From Limonium bicolor (Eukaryota > Streptophyta > Magnoliopsida > Caryophyllales > Plumbaginaceae): a stretch of DNA of 64,000 bases. Position 1 is the first letter of the stretch. Each line of letters opens with the position of its first letter. The notes beneath the pieces were generated by a model that saw nothing but the letters and a program-made list of their open reading frames with translations, had not been told where the DNA came from and did no database searches. The stretch lies in NCBI GenBank assembly GCA_023374045.1, contig CM041778.1:283937533-284001532 (forward strand). The letters are read 5' to 3'. Positions 45,301-56,153 of the stretch are shown here, piece by piece. The position numbers were made by a program, and so were the translations under genes.

Positions 45301-45733
45301 TAAGATGTGTGACTAGTTTTTATGGCTATGTGGTTAATGGATATCGGTTTCATACTATATCACACGAGGAAAGATCAATATCACAGTGTAGTGGAGTGCT
45401 TGTGGTTGGTAATGATGGTAGTGGGTTGACTAATTACTATGGTTGATTGGTTGAAATCATCGAGTTGCAATATTTGGGAGATAGGCGTCTAGCCTTGTTA
45501 CGATGTGATTGGTTTGATATAGATAGAGGATTAAAGGAGGATAAGTAGGGTTTACACGTGTAGATTGCAGACGTATTTGGAAGACTACTGAGCCTTTCAT
45601 TTTGGCAACTCAAGCTTCTCAAGTGTTTTATATGGAAGATCATAATAACAAGGGTTGGCATATTGTGCTAGAGAACCAACCACGTGACATATATGAGATT
45701 CAAGATGCTTATGCTGGCTCTATGCCTAAATGA
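42394..45733 (+). pseudogene. CACTA transposase relic (TNP2 family, with DUF4218 and DUF4216)
   Basis: This transposase family moves CACTA (En/Spm) elements by cut and paste. It begins MTPNKDWIDLVDNQF with the transposase-associated domain (GVEEFLNYAFLN, IRCPCVKYTN). A segment with PLYEGSTITKLSTLIQLLH follows. The TNP2 core is at about 43286-44140 (LRHPTDGLAWK, NVRLGLASDEF, IDVYLQPLVDEL, LSGWSTKGKLACPVC, LDVMHIEKNI). DUF4218 is at 44500-44830 (IPVTLCKLEMIFPPSFFDV, GPVHSHWMYPVER). DUF4216 follows near 45280-45733 (EIIELQYLGDRR, LLRCDWFD). Stops or frame changes occur near 42570, 43085, 43130, 44005, 44140, 44236, 45446 and 45548, so it is inactive; one or two could be introns. Confidence 0.88.
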
Positions 45734-45960
45734 AATTTTCTGCAATAAATACTTGAACTTTATCATTTTATCTACCTAGGTTTATCACTTTGATTGTTTT
45801 AGAAATAAGATGTGCCTTTTTTTATTGGTTTAACATCATTGTTATGTTTGTTATTGAACACTCTGTGTTTTTGCAACCTTTTCAATATTTTGTGTGACAT
45901 ATCATCCGTCTATCACTTTCATGTATATACAATTTGTGGTTTAGTGGTTGCATTTTGCAG

Positions 45961-46365
45961 GGAACATGGTATCACCAAGAAACAATGTGGGAAAGTGAAA
46001 TGCAAGTGCACCAACGATTTCTAGATCCAAGTATATACAACCAGGGCAATTAGGGAAGAGACATGGACTTCAACTGGGTAGTTTATTGAAGTTTTCTCGG
46101 AATGATGAAAAAACTCGGGTCATTAGTGAAGCAAATGACACCCCAGCATCATCCTCAGCCGCACAAGCTAAGGGTCAACAAAAGAGTAACACGAGTCTTT
46201 CCATATCTAAAAGAGCTGATCGTCAACTATCCTAACTGACAATGTTGATATGCAAGGTGATAATTCCATGGCTCCAATTAAAGAAACTACTAGAATAGAT
46301 CAAGGTGATAATGTTGCTTCTGAAAATGCTTCTCAATCTTCACTTGTGAATCCTAATGGTGGAGG
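45961..46365 (+). pseudogene. First part of a second CACTA gene, cut off by a retrotransposon
   Basis: After TTTTGCAG at 45953-45960 a protein-like stretch begins GTWYHQETMWESEMQ. It continues, with internal stops, through a Ser/Asn/Gln-rich segment to GGTGGAG/GTATGT near 46363, a good donor site. Its place after the TNP2 gene suits the second (TNPA-type) CACTA gene. The rest is displaced by the Tat-type element inserted at 46405. Confidence 0.4.
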
Positions 46366-46479
46366 TATGTATTTAATATATTTGATATATTTATTAATTA
46401 CTATTGTGGAGGGTGATTTTTCGGTATGAGGGGGGTCTATCTAAATATGGTCTGACTGAGAAGCCAAGACCCTAGAAAA

Positions 46480-46499
46480 CGCCATTCTGTGGAGGGTGA
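46480..46499. repeat. Internal copy of the LTR end plus start of the primer site
   Basis: CGCCATTCTGTGGAGGGTGA here equals the true LTR/PBS junction at 60267-60286. It lies about 75 bases inside the LTR, with a diverged partner at 60350-60368. Confidence 0.85.
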
Positions 46500-47126
46500 G
46501 AACCCATTATTCATGGCAGCCCTCAAATACCTACTAAATCGTCCGTCTTTCCCAGAAAGCATAAAGGGGAATGCAAGTGTGCACTACACCCGCTCTCGAT
46601 GGGCTCCACGCAGACTTATGCCTCTATAAGGCGGAATTGACTAGAGTCGCCACCTAGTTTGACCTATGATAACTAGGAAGGAAGATCGGGTTCTAAGAAC
46701 CGTTAATTGACTCTGAGATTGTTGCATATGGATATAACTTATCTGGTCCTTTCAGAGATTCTATGTGGGTTCGCACTGGGTTACACCCCTTAGAAGTGGT
46801 GACGACCACGACTTCGGATTGGTGCCCGAGGAAACCTCGGTCTCCAATTGTCGGGATTACCTTCTTCCAAAACCTTTTTAGAGAGATTCATTTAAACGCC
46901 AAGGATAGGATTAGGACAGGAGAGGGGAAAACGAGTGGATGAGGCGAGCTTTTCTGCCAAGAAGAATAATTGATGAATCCGAATGAGTGTAGAATGAAGG
47001 GTTAGGAGTCTGATTTTGAGAGTTGGAGAAGTTGAGGATTTGTGGGAGTCAGAGGGGATTTGAATGTTTGACAGACATAAATATCGCCTTAGAGTTGGGG
47101 AAAGGGTTTTTTTTATTGGAATGGGG

Positions 47127-47189
47127 TCGCACCCTGTGTGGGCTGCCTACGTACTCAACTCCCTATTGAGATCAGACCTTACGTAGTTC
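47127..47189 (-). promoter_or_regulatory. Conserved Tat-type LTR motif (presumed transcription start region)
   Basis: The minus strand reads GAACTACGTAAGGTCTGATC … GAGTACGTAGGCAGCCCA. I recognise a similar GAACTACGTNNNNCTGATC…ATACGTAGGCAG motif as common in Tat-type LTRs downstream of the start site. It recurs at 60987-61049 and, diverged, at 53611-53674. Confidence 0.5.
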
Positions 47190-47730
47190 ACTGTATTTTG
47201 GGGTTTTTGGAGATTTTTGGAGATGTTTAAGATTTAGAAGGGTTCGGAGTTTTAAGAAGTTTCAGGTTTAGGATGCGTCTGTGAGACGCTCGGGTCCGTG
47301 AGACGTTTGAAACCTCTTGAGATGTCGAAGTCTGTGAGACGCTTGGGTCTGTGAGACGCTCGGGTCTGTGAGACGCTCAGGTCTGTGAGACATTCGAATC
47401 ATTGGAATGACAAAGTCTGTGAGACGCTCGGGTCTATGAGACATTTAAAGTGTAGGAGAAATTGAAATTGAATTGAAACTGGAGTTGAAACGGGGTTGAA
47501 TGAATATTGATTTGAATTGAAATTGAAATAAATTTGGATTTGAATGAGTTTGGAATTGAATTGAATTTGAATTAAATTGAATGAAGTTTTGAATTGAATT
47601 GAAGTTAGAAAGAATTGGATTGAAATGAATGAAGAATTAAATGAATTAGAATTGAATTAGGCTGAATGAATTGGGTTTGAATTAAATTTGGTTTGAATTG
47701 AGTTTGGGTTGGGGTTTGGAAAACGGGTCG

Positions 47731-48049
47731 GGTCAAAGTTCGACCGAATCAAAATGGGATCGAGTCAAAGTTAGGTCAAGGTCAAACTTGGGCTGGTCAA
47801 AGTTGGGTCAAGGTCAAGCTTGGGCTGGTCAAAGTGGGTCAAGGTCAAAGCGGGTCAAGGTCAAAGTGAGTTTAGGTCAAAGCGGGTCATGGTCAAAATG
47901 GGTCATGGTCAAAGTTCGAGTTTGGTCAATGTTCAGGTTGGTCAAAGTTGGACCGGGTCAAAGTTCTGGTCAACGTTCGGGTTTGGTCAACATTCAGATT
48001 GGTCAAAGTTGGACCGGGTCAAAGTTGGACCAAATTGGGCCTTGGTCAA
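47731..48049 (-). promoter_or_regulatory. Cluster of W-box cores (TTGACC) in the LTR
   Basis: By eye 22 GGTCAA words occur in about 320 bases, read as TTGACC on the transcribed minus strand. TTGAC(C/T) is the core bound by WRKY factors. It sits 550-900 bases upstream of the presumed start motif. The cluster is repeated at 61594-61912. Regulation by WRKY is inference; a simple expanded minisatellite is the alternative. Confidence 0.45.
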
Positions 48050-48341
48050 GGTTTGGGCCGGATTGGGCCTTGGGCTGATTTTGGAGCTGGGGTCATGGAC
48101 TTGGGCTTTGGGCGGCTTTGGGCTTTGGGCCGATTTTGGGGACGGGCCAAGTTTGGCTAAGAAAGGATTGGAGAATCAGATTGGAGATGAGTTTACTACT
48201 AAAAGGTTAAAATATGAATTTACAAAAAGGTTGTGGAAATGAGAGACAACTTCCGGATTTGAGGATGGAGAATTTTGAATTAAAGAGCTAGAGGTCTGAA
48301 ACGGAAGTGCGATTTAATTACATATATATACATGTATTAGG

Positions 48342-48529
48342 TGCATTTTAGGGCTTAGAATGTTACCACCTTGAGATAGGCCAATGGTCTATCAGGCCAG
48401 GGGAACACTCACTATCCTAAGGGGATTATTGTTTGCTTATACATAATGTGTGTTTTAAGGTTTAGGATGTCACCACCATGAGATAGGCCAATGGTCTATC
48501 AGGCCAGGGGGACCCCTCTATCCTAAGGG
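48342..48529. repeat. Two-copy repeat carrying a 19-bp near-palindrome
   Basis: Segments 48342-48424 and 48452-48529 are similar. Each contains GATAGGCCAATGGTCTATC (48375-48393, 48482-48500), a near-perfect palindrome centred on CCAATGG. Both copies recur in the right LTR at about 62205-62385. Confidence 0.75.
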
Positions 48530-51500
48530 CTTGGACCTAAGGACCATAACTAGGCTTAGTAATAACAAGTCAACCCAGAATAAATAAACAAGATTGAACT
48601 GAGGCAAGATGAATGTTTACATAAACTAAGGTAGATTACAACTGATCACGAATAAATGGAAAAGAAACCAAGGTATTTACAAACAGAATGAGAAGAGTAG
48701 TGAAGTTACAATATAGACAGTAATTAAAGATCTGAGCATGAATGGGAATCAAGCATTGGTGAAGTCAGTTCACAAACGACGAGAGTCTAATGACAAACCA
48801 AGTGGAATAAATTATCAGTCTCAAATGTTAAACTGAATTAAAAGAACAAGTTATCACTTCTGTTTTTCTTCTTAACAAAATTTGAATATTAATTATCCTA
48901 AAAGTAAATCTCCAACGCTAAACATGCTGCTAAAACAAACAGATTGCTATTCCTTTACTGCTAACCCTTTTCGATCTGTTTTTTTTAGCCATGTTAAGCT
49001 GGGTACTCAAATGACAGAGCGGAGGAGTCACGCTTGAAATCCACTATTCTTCATGAATTATCAACCACTCAACCCGACCCGAGCAGGGTTTCTGGTTGAT
49101 TTTCAAAGCACCCGTATGTAGAGTGGAACACATTAACGCATGAACATGGACTCGTTAAGCTCAGGATTGCCTTTTCCTTTCAAATAAACTCCTACTCGCA
49201 ATTAATTTCAGGTAATACGCCACCATAATCTGACAACACACTCATCAATCATAAACAAAAGACCGTGTACTACTACACCACCCATGATACATGAACATGC
49301 CAGTAAAGAATAAACAACAGATGCCAATATCATGTTTCAAATAGAACATTCCACACAGCAGTTTTAACAAGGTATAAGGCAGTACCAGAAGGGTGGCGAC
49401 ATCCTGTAAATGGTGAGCAAAATACCAGAAAACAAAACAAGAAAGAGCAAAATCAAACATTAGCCGATGAAATGCAGATGGTTTAAACGAGGAGAAACAA
49501 AAATGTAAGGGTGAGGGTGGAAATACTGCTCCTGCACCAGCAGTTTAATAGGCATTGATCGTCAAAACTCCACCAGGGGCGAAGCCTCATTTGTTTTAGA
49601 CAGAAACTAGGTATCACTGGGTCAAATTGATCAAATCCATATGAGTTTTGAAGATTGAAGTCAACACAATAATATTACCGAATCTCAAACATAGATGAAA
49701 CAGTAGCAAAGTAGGTGAGTCTCACAACAGGGAGATGGCTGCAAGGATCAGTATGGGGATTAGTAAAGTGGTGATAACATAGGCAAAGTAGAGTAACCAT
49801 ACATCCAGTGGTTCGCATGAGGTCCAGCGCTAATCAATCTGAGAAGATCAATGAACTGAGTGCATTTTCATGTACTAACCACTAAAAGAAATCCACGAGA
49901 TGAACAAGATTAAAGAAAAAGAGTAGTCATCCTAACCGTGACAGCATTAGAGCAAAATCTCTGGTAAACCGAAAGAACTGCACAACAGAGACCATTTCGA
50001 TTTTGATTTCCTTTCAGTTAAACGTACACACAAAGAAAAGAGTAATGTCGTAAAAGAATCTGGAACAACTGCACAAAGCGTGCATCCCCCATGAACCGAA
50101 AGCAAGCGAAATATGGGTTCGAGGTTCCGGTTCTGGATTTTAGCTAGACGAAGAGAAATAAGAGAATGAAAGCAGTTCTTTCTTCAGGTTCGAAGTTATT
50201 AACAGAGTCACATTTGAAAAATATAGAGAGAAATACAAACAGGATCGAAGAACAACGGCTTTATAAACTGGAGGTATACAAGATGAAAATCTCATGTATT
50301 CTTCTGGAATCTCAACAAAAAATCATTTAGCACAGGACAACACAAAACGAAAATAACGATTCAACCCTTTCCTCAGAAACAAGTGCCTGACAGAGCAAAG
50401 TCTTTGCCATGCCATCACCGCTTTGGATCCTCTGGCGGTAACACAATAATAGTGCTCAACAATAAAACGAAAGCAAGCTGTGGAGGTTAACCACAACTAC
50501 TTACCTATGTGCTTGGAATCGAAAATGAAAAAAAAACGACTATGGGCTGGGGAAGTTTTCGATGGAGGAAGTGGCGATTTCAGAAGTTTGAAGTGTGGTA
50601 GTTTCGGGGTAGTTCAAGGCGGAGGAAGAACAAACCTCTGGTGTTTGGTTTTCTTCAAGTTCAAGATGGAGAAGGGGAAACGATTGTCGAAAAACAACAG
50701 ACAGTGGATGAGAATGATCAGACTATGGTCTGTTGGTTCCTCTGGCGTTTCGAGAGCAAAATAACAAAAAAAGACATACGAGAAGAAGAGGGTGGGACGA
50801 AGAGATTCATGGAAAGTAATGGTTTGGGTAGCAATCTTACCTACCGTGGATCCCAAGTTCGACTGGTAAGAACGAACAAGGAAGAGAATGGTCGATTTCG
50901 TGGGTAACGATTGAGCTTTCGGGGAAATTGATGAACAGAGGGGATTTCCTTCTAGTTGGTTTCTGGGCAATGAAGTGCGTATGTCCCAATTCAGAATTGA
51001 GAAGAAGGATCGAAAAGAGAACCGTGGGTTTGTTGGCTGGCCTCTTCGAATGCCTCTGTAGGTTTTTTTGTTGTCTTATAATGAGAAAAGGGTGGGTTCT
51101 AGGGTTTTTGAATGGGCTTGAGTTTTTGTTTGGGCTGTAGGTCCAATACTAGGGGCTGGAATGGGTTTAAGGGTCGGCTAGGCTGGAGTTCAACTAAGTG
51201 TGGATTGGGTTCGTAAGATGAAAATAAAAGTGTCTAAATAGAAGTGAAATGAAATGATAATAAAAAAACCAATGTTAATGGTAGAATAAAATAAAATAAA
51301 ATAAGAAAAGGTGTATAGATGAATAAAAATAAAATAAATAAATAGATATAAACAAAGCAAAATAAGATAGTAAAATAAGTGAATAAACAAAAAAGGACGA
51401 CTTTGAAACTGGACTGTCGATGGAAAATCATTTTCGAAGAATTGTGTTTTATTTTTTTGAAATGCTTTGAAAAATTATAAAATGATGGTTTCGTTTTAGC

Positions 51501-51594
51501 ACGCACGTTAATATGTTTTAAAAAAAAGAAAGGCGACGACCCCTCTTATTATTTCGGAATTTGCTTTATGGGGTGAGAATTTTTGGTGTCTACA

Positions 51595-51609
51595 GATGGC
51601 TCCCCTTGA
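51595..51609 (-). promoter_or_regulatory. Polypurine tract of the Tat-type element
   Basis: TCAAGGGGAGCCATC on the minus strand directly precedes the 3' LTR start (TGTAGACACC). It is a modest but correctly placed purine tract. Confidence 0.6.
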
Positions 51610-51718
51610 TTCAATTCTACAAGCCCTTGCAGAATTGGATCAAGGTTGACGGGGCGCCAAAAATTCTCACTACGGTTTTGTGATTTGATGGGATGCGATC
51701 GTGAGTGTATGAATGTGA

Positions 51719-52340
51719 TTGAAAGTACGAGGACTTATGACGAGCCTCAGTTAGACCTCTTGACATCTAACCATAGGACTCATGACGAGCCTATAATGCA
51801 ATTGAAAGTACGAGGACTTATGACAAGCCTCAACTAGACCTCTTGATATCTAGCCATAGGACTTATGACGAGCCTATGATACTAACAATTAGATTGGTGT
51901 ACGGTGCGCAAGGGCTTAGGAGTGCCTCAACTGGACCTCTTGATATCCAGCCCTAGGGCTTATGACGGGCCTAGAATGCGATTGAGAGTACGAGGACTTA
52001 GGAGTGCCTCAACTAGACCTCTTGATATCTAGCTATAGGACTTATGACGAGCCTATAATACTGACAACCCGATTTGGTTTAAGGTGCACGAGGGCTTAGG
52101 AGTGCCTCAACTGGACCTCTTGATATCCAGTCCTAGGGCTTATGACGGGCCTAGAATGCGATTGAGAGTACGAGGACTTAGGAGTGCCTCAACTAGACCT
52201 CTTGATATCTAGCTATAGGACTTATGACGAGCCTATAATACTGACAACCCGATTTGGTTTAAGGTGCACGAGGGCTTAGGAGTGCCTCAACTGGACCTCT
52301 TGATATCCAGTCCTAGGGCTTATGACGGGCCTAGAATGCA
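51719..52340. repeat. Tandem array of a 180-bp unit (two diverged 90-bp halves)
   Basis: From 51801 the sequence repeats with a period of exactly 180 bases (51981, 52161); 51961-52140 and 52141-52320 are essentially identical. Each unit consists of two related halves of about 90 bases around GGCTTAGGAGTGCCTCAACT / GACCTCTTGATATC. A diverged half unit of about 82 bases begins the array at 51719. Confidence 0.92.
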
Positions 52341-52348
52341 ATTTCGGT

Positions 52349-52885
52349 ACCGCACTAGTAGCGCAATAGCTGTCTAGCGGGTGTAAAACGAAAAGTCGAC
52401 CGCACTAGTAGCGCAATAGCTGCCTAGCAGGTGTAAAACGAAAAGTCGACCGCACTAGTAGCGCAATAGCTGTCTAGCGGATGTAAAATGAAAAGTCGAC
52501 CGCACTAGTAGCGCAATAGCTGTCTAGCGGGTGTAAAATGAAAAGTCGACCGTACTAGTAGCGCAATAGTTGTCTAGCAGGTGTCAAATGAAAAGTCGAC
52601 CACACTAGTAGCGCAATAGCTGTCTAGCGGGTGTAAAATGAAAAGTCGACCGTACTAGTAGCGCAATAGCTGTCTAGCAGGTGTAAAATGAAAAGTCGAC
52701 CGCACTAGTAGCGCAATAGCTGTCTAGCGGGTGTAAAACGAAAAGTCGACCGCACTAGTAGCGCAATAGCTCCTAGCGAGTGTAAAACGAAAGGCGACCG
52801 TACTAGTAGCGCAATAGCTGTCTAGCAGGTGTAAAATGAAAAGTCGACCGCACTAGTAGCGCAATAGCTGTCTAGCGGGTGTAAA
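52349..52885. repeat. Tandem array of a 50-bp unit, 11 copies
   Basis: The word ACTAGTAGCGCAATAG recurs 11 times at 50-base steps, with two short copies near 52770-52800. Each unit also holds TGTCTAGCGGGTGTAAAA and GTCGAC. It is a head-to-tail array without unique spacers, so not a CRISPR. It starts about 10 bases after the 180-bp array ends. Confidence 0.95.
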
Positions 52886-55800
52886 GATGCGTCAGATAGT
52901 GAGCAAATTTTGTGGGTATATGCAGATGATATGTGATGTGAGGTGATTAACCAATGTATTAATTGAATTAAACTCCCTTTTTGTGGATGTAGGTTTTTGC
53001 GTGAGCAGATGGCTCTATAGTAACGTCAAACTCTCGGGATGGCTCCGGTATGGCTCCGGCATGGCTTTAAGGATCTGAGATGGCTCCAGCATGCGTTGAT
53101 GGCTCCAGTATGCATTGATGGCTCTGGTAGGCACTGACGGCTCCGGTGTGGCCAACGGTCCGGGGTGGTTGGTGGGTTTTGATATGACAGTGACCTTGAG
53201 AATGGTCGATGGTCTCGATGTGGTTGTTGAAGTTCGAGGTGACTGATCGGTCGGCTCCATATGATGGATTTGCTGTGGGTGAACTTGTTATCATTCTGAA
53301 TTGCCAAACTTGGTTGGATGTCTTCGGTGTAGTTCTCATCATGGCTCCGGGATGGCTCCGTCATGATTCGTGACCCCATTGTGAGTAACGGCTCTGGGAT
53401 GGTTGGTGGGTTTCAATTTGAGTGAAGATTATCGGGATGGTTGGTGGGTTTCCATTTGGATTGGATTTTGAGTCGAATGTTGGGTTGATGTGATTAGTGA
53501 ATTTTGATGTGATTGATGTTTTTTTGTGGTGATGAACGGCTTTGGTGTGGCTCCGGAATAGCTTCAATGTGACTCCGAGGGGAAGAAGGGGGAGTTTTTT
53601 TTTTGAGGTGGTCGTACCCTGGACGGGCTGCCTACGCACTCAATTCCATATTGAGATCAGACCATACGTAGTTCGATACTCTGTAGGCAAGGCCCTAGTG
53701 ACGAATTTGATTCCGATATGGATTTGATGTGTCTTCCGTATTGTTCGGGAACTGTTGGGATGGCTCCCGTGTAGCTTTAGGGGTGGTCTCAATGTCTGAG
53801 GATGACTCCCGTAAGGCTCCAGCTTGGCTCTGGGAGCGGTGTCGACGAGGCTCGAGCATGAAGCTGGGTGGCTCCAGGATTGTCTTTGTATGGCTCCGGG
53901 TGGCTCCTGTTTGGTTCGATGTAGTTCGAGGATAGCCTAGAATGGCCCCAAGATGGTTCGATATAGCTTGATGATGGCCAAGCATCGCTCTAGTTGGCAT
54001 CTTTTGATCTAAAGTTATGCTTCACAACTGCAATTGAAGTTGATTTCCAGCGAGACTAGGTAGAATTCTTACCAGTCAGATGTTGAAGATGAAATGATTA
54101 TGGTGCATGCAAGTATTAAATACTAGACACTATGCAAAATGCATATGCAGTTTTGGAGAGAAAGTACAGTCCTATCTCTATTAATATGAGGTTTACGAAT
54201 ATAAGACATCTTCAGTTTGATCCTGAGTGATTGTTGAACTCGAGTACGCGAATCACTTTTCTCTCATGGAGGTATATGGGTCAATCTCTCGTGAGTATGG
54301 TCGTGTGTGCAAATGTTGTGATGATACTCTTGATGCTTAGAGCAGTATTTTCCTAAGAATTTCTTTTCGAGGTTTTGGACTTTCCGATCCTCACAAATTC
54401 CTCACTTGCAATGGGATTAGCTGTTTATGATTTGGTGCTTCGATCAAAAGTCACTCGCTCTAAAAAAACCTTGGAAGGTAAGGTTGCGCTCCTTCACTCA
54501 TGGTCCCTTTGGTATGACGGGACATGTTGATAACAAGTACGAAGCTTATGATTCATGTTTCAGATCTGATAGTTTCAGTTGACGCTCATTAACTTATGAG
54601 TCAGAGGTCTTTATTAGGTTGTAACGGGGCTGAAGGGTATGATGTATGTCACACGGGACTGTGGGATTTATTTGGGAGTTGTGGAGCTTTTGTGCAATAG
54701 AGGACGTGTTTTGCCTTTGTCATGGGTGGAATGATTAGATGGGTTTTTGATAACCTTTTATTGACTTTTGCGGGACATCATTGGTCATTTGGATTTGGCT
54801 TCCTCATTCTTGCCTCTCCTGGTGTACGCTTTGAACTTTCCTCTCATTTTTGTGTTTTTGAAATTGCATTTGGCTCATCAAGTTTCTCAAGCATTCTCTG
54901 CTTTGTACTTTGGCTTTCAGCTTTGGAGTCGCATTGACTCATTGATCCTCTTGAACATTTTCGGTGTTCTTTTTGGTGTTTGGCTTTGGAGTTGCATTGA
55001 CTCCTTGATTTCTTCAAACATTTTCATTTGTTGCTTTGTGAAAGATGGTGGGGAGTGGCCATGGCTCCGGCTCTTTCGAGGTCCTCTATTGCAAGGGTAG
55101 GTAAGTATATGTGTAGATTGTCATATTGTAGAGCTCGCACAAAAGGTTTATCTTGGAAGGCTCAGCGGGGCTCACTAAAAGATTATATGCAGGGTAGTCA
55201 AAGCTTTTTGGTTTTGTGGAGATTTTGTTCCTAAGTGCCTCGTCATCCTCATTAGTCAATGATTGTTTTCTTACTACTTCTCGGATCTTTGCATGAATCA
55301 CAGTTCGTGTTTTGCTATCGACGTTGATCTCACTCTAAATTATGCCTCACCATGTGCTGAAGGAAAGCACAAGCCGCTCCTGGTTTTACCTCGATTGGCT
55401 CTCTCTACCTTCCCTCGCCGCTCAGTGGATTGTCCAAAAACACTCACTTGAAATTCAAGAGAAAATACCGCTCTTTGCACACTACTCACTTGATTGTGGT
55501 GTTGATTTTGATTAGACCCTTATGTTCATCAATGGGTCGAGAGTTTAGTGGTTCACGCACTCCGTTCAATTAATCTCTCAAGATTTTTCCTAAAGATGTC
55601 GTTTCGATATGGAAGGATGTGAATGCAACTATCTACAATGCAATATGTTGTGGTAATATGGAATAACTACGTATAGGATGCATGAAATATTGACGATGAA
55701 AATGTATTGAATTTTGGATTTTGGTTGAATGTTTTTGTCTTGGATGCAATGCATGAATGGTAAGATTACACCTAGTCTCACTTGCGTCGGTTTTAGTTGA

Positions 55801-56153
55801 GGATCCATGAAGCTCATCTTGCCACTAATGACCCTTTAAGCGGTCAGTTACTGAGTGGGTCCCAGAAGAAACGTGATCCCATATGTTCTGGCTATTATTC
55901 GAACCTTGACCGCTTAAGGAGTGGTAATTCCCACATTGCATCAGTCAACAATGAAAAATCGTCTTGTTCTTCCCACGATTCTTGGATAGGTCGAATAGAA
56001 AGGGGAGAGGATGGGATGCAACCCTTCATACGCTTTCATGACAGTTGTTGTAAATAAAAAACATGACTCAACTACTTGTTGCCCCTATCGCTATGGATCA
56101 GCATGTGACCATGCTTAGGTCGGTGATGCCTCAGGAAAGTGCACCTTTGTGGC
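52886..56153. other. Interior of the Tat-type element without recognisable pol
   Basis: 53030-54000 is rich in ATGGCTCC(G/A)G words, which create chance open frames on both strands. 53611-53674 is a diverged copy of the LTR start-region motif, suggesting LTR-derived sequence or an old nested LTR. 54000-56150 has no convincing protein domain. The pol genes expected downstream of gag are absent or decayed beyond recognition. Confidence 0.55.

Larger units (their letters stand above)
46405..51594 (-). repeat. 3' LTR (5190 bp) of the Tat-type element
   Basis: Contains a presumed transcription-start motif (47127-47189), a GTGAGACGCTCGGGTC repeat tract (47276-47450), a GAATTGAA tract (47455-47700), a GGTCAA cluster (47731-48049) and a two-copy 80-bp repeat with a palindrome (48342-48529). 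48530-51590 is non-coding as far as I can see. Open frames at 47698-48242, 50480-50970 and 51190-51506 look like repeat translations or chance. Confidence 0.88.

Noticed and set aside
47698..48242. Overlapping 126-, 140- and 70-codon open frames (and the same at 61561-62105)
   Set aside because: They translate the GGTCAA repeat tract in different frames, with low-complexity W/G/S/K/V products, and are duplicated only because they lie in LTRs.
52349..52885. Regular 50-bp repeats as a CRISPR array
   Set aside because: Repeats are head-to-tail with no unique spacers, lie inside a plant retrotransposon, and have no cas genes nearby.
53015..54000. Several overlapping open frames on the minus strand
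   Set aside because: They are produced by dispersed ATGGCTCCGG words, with no domain and conflicting frames.
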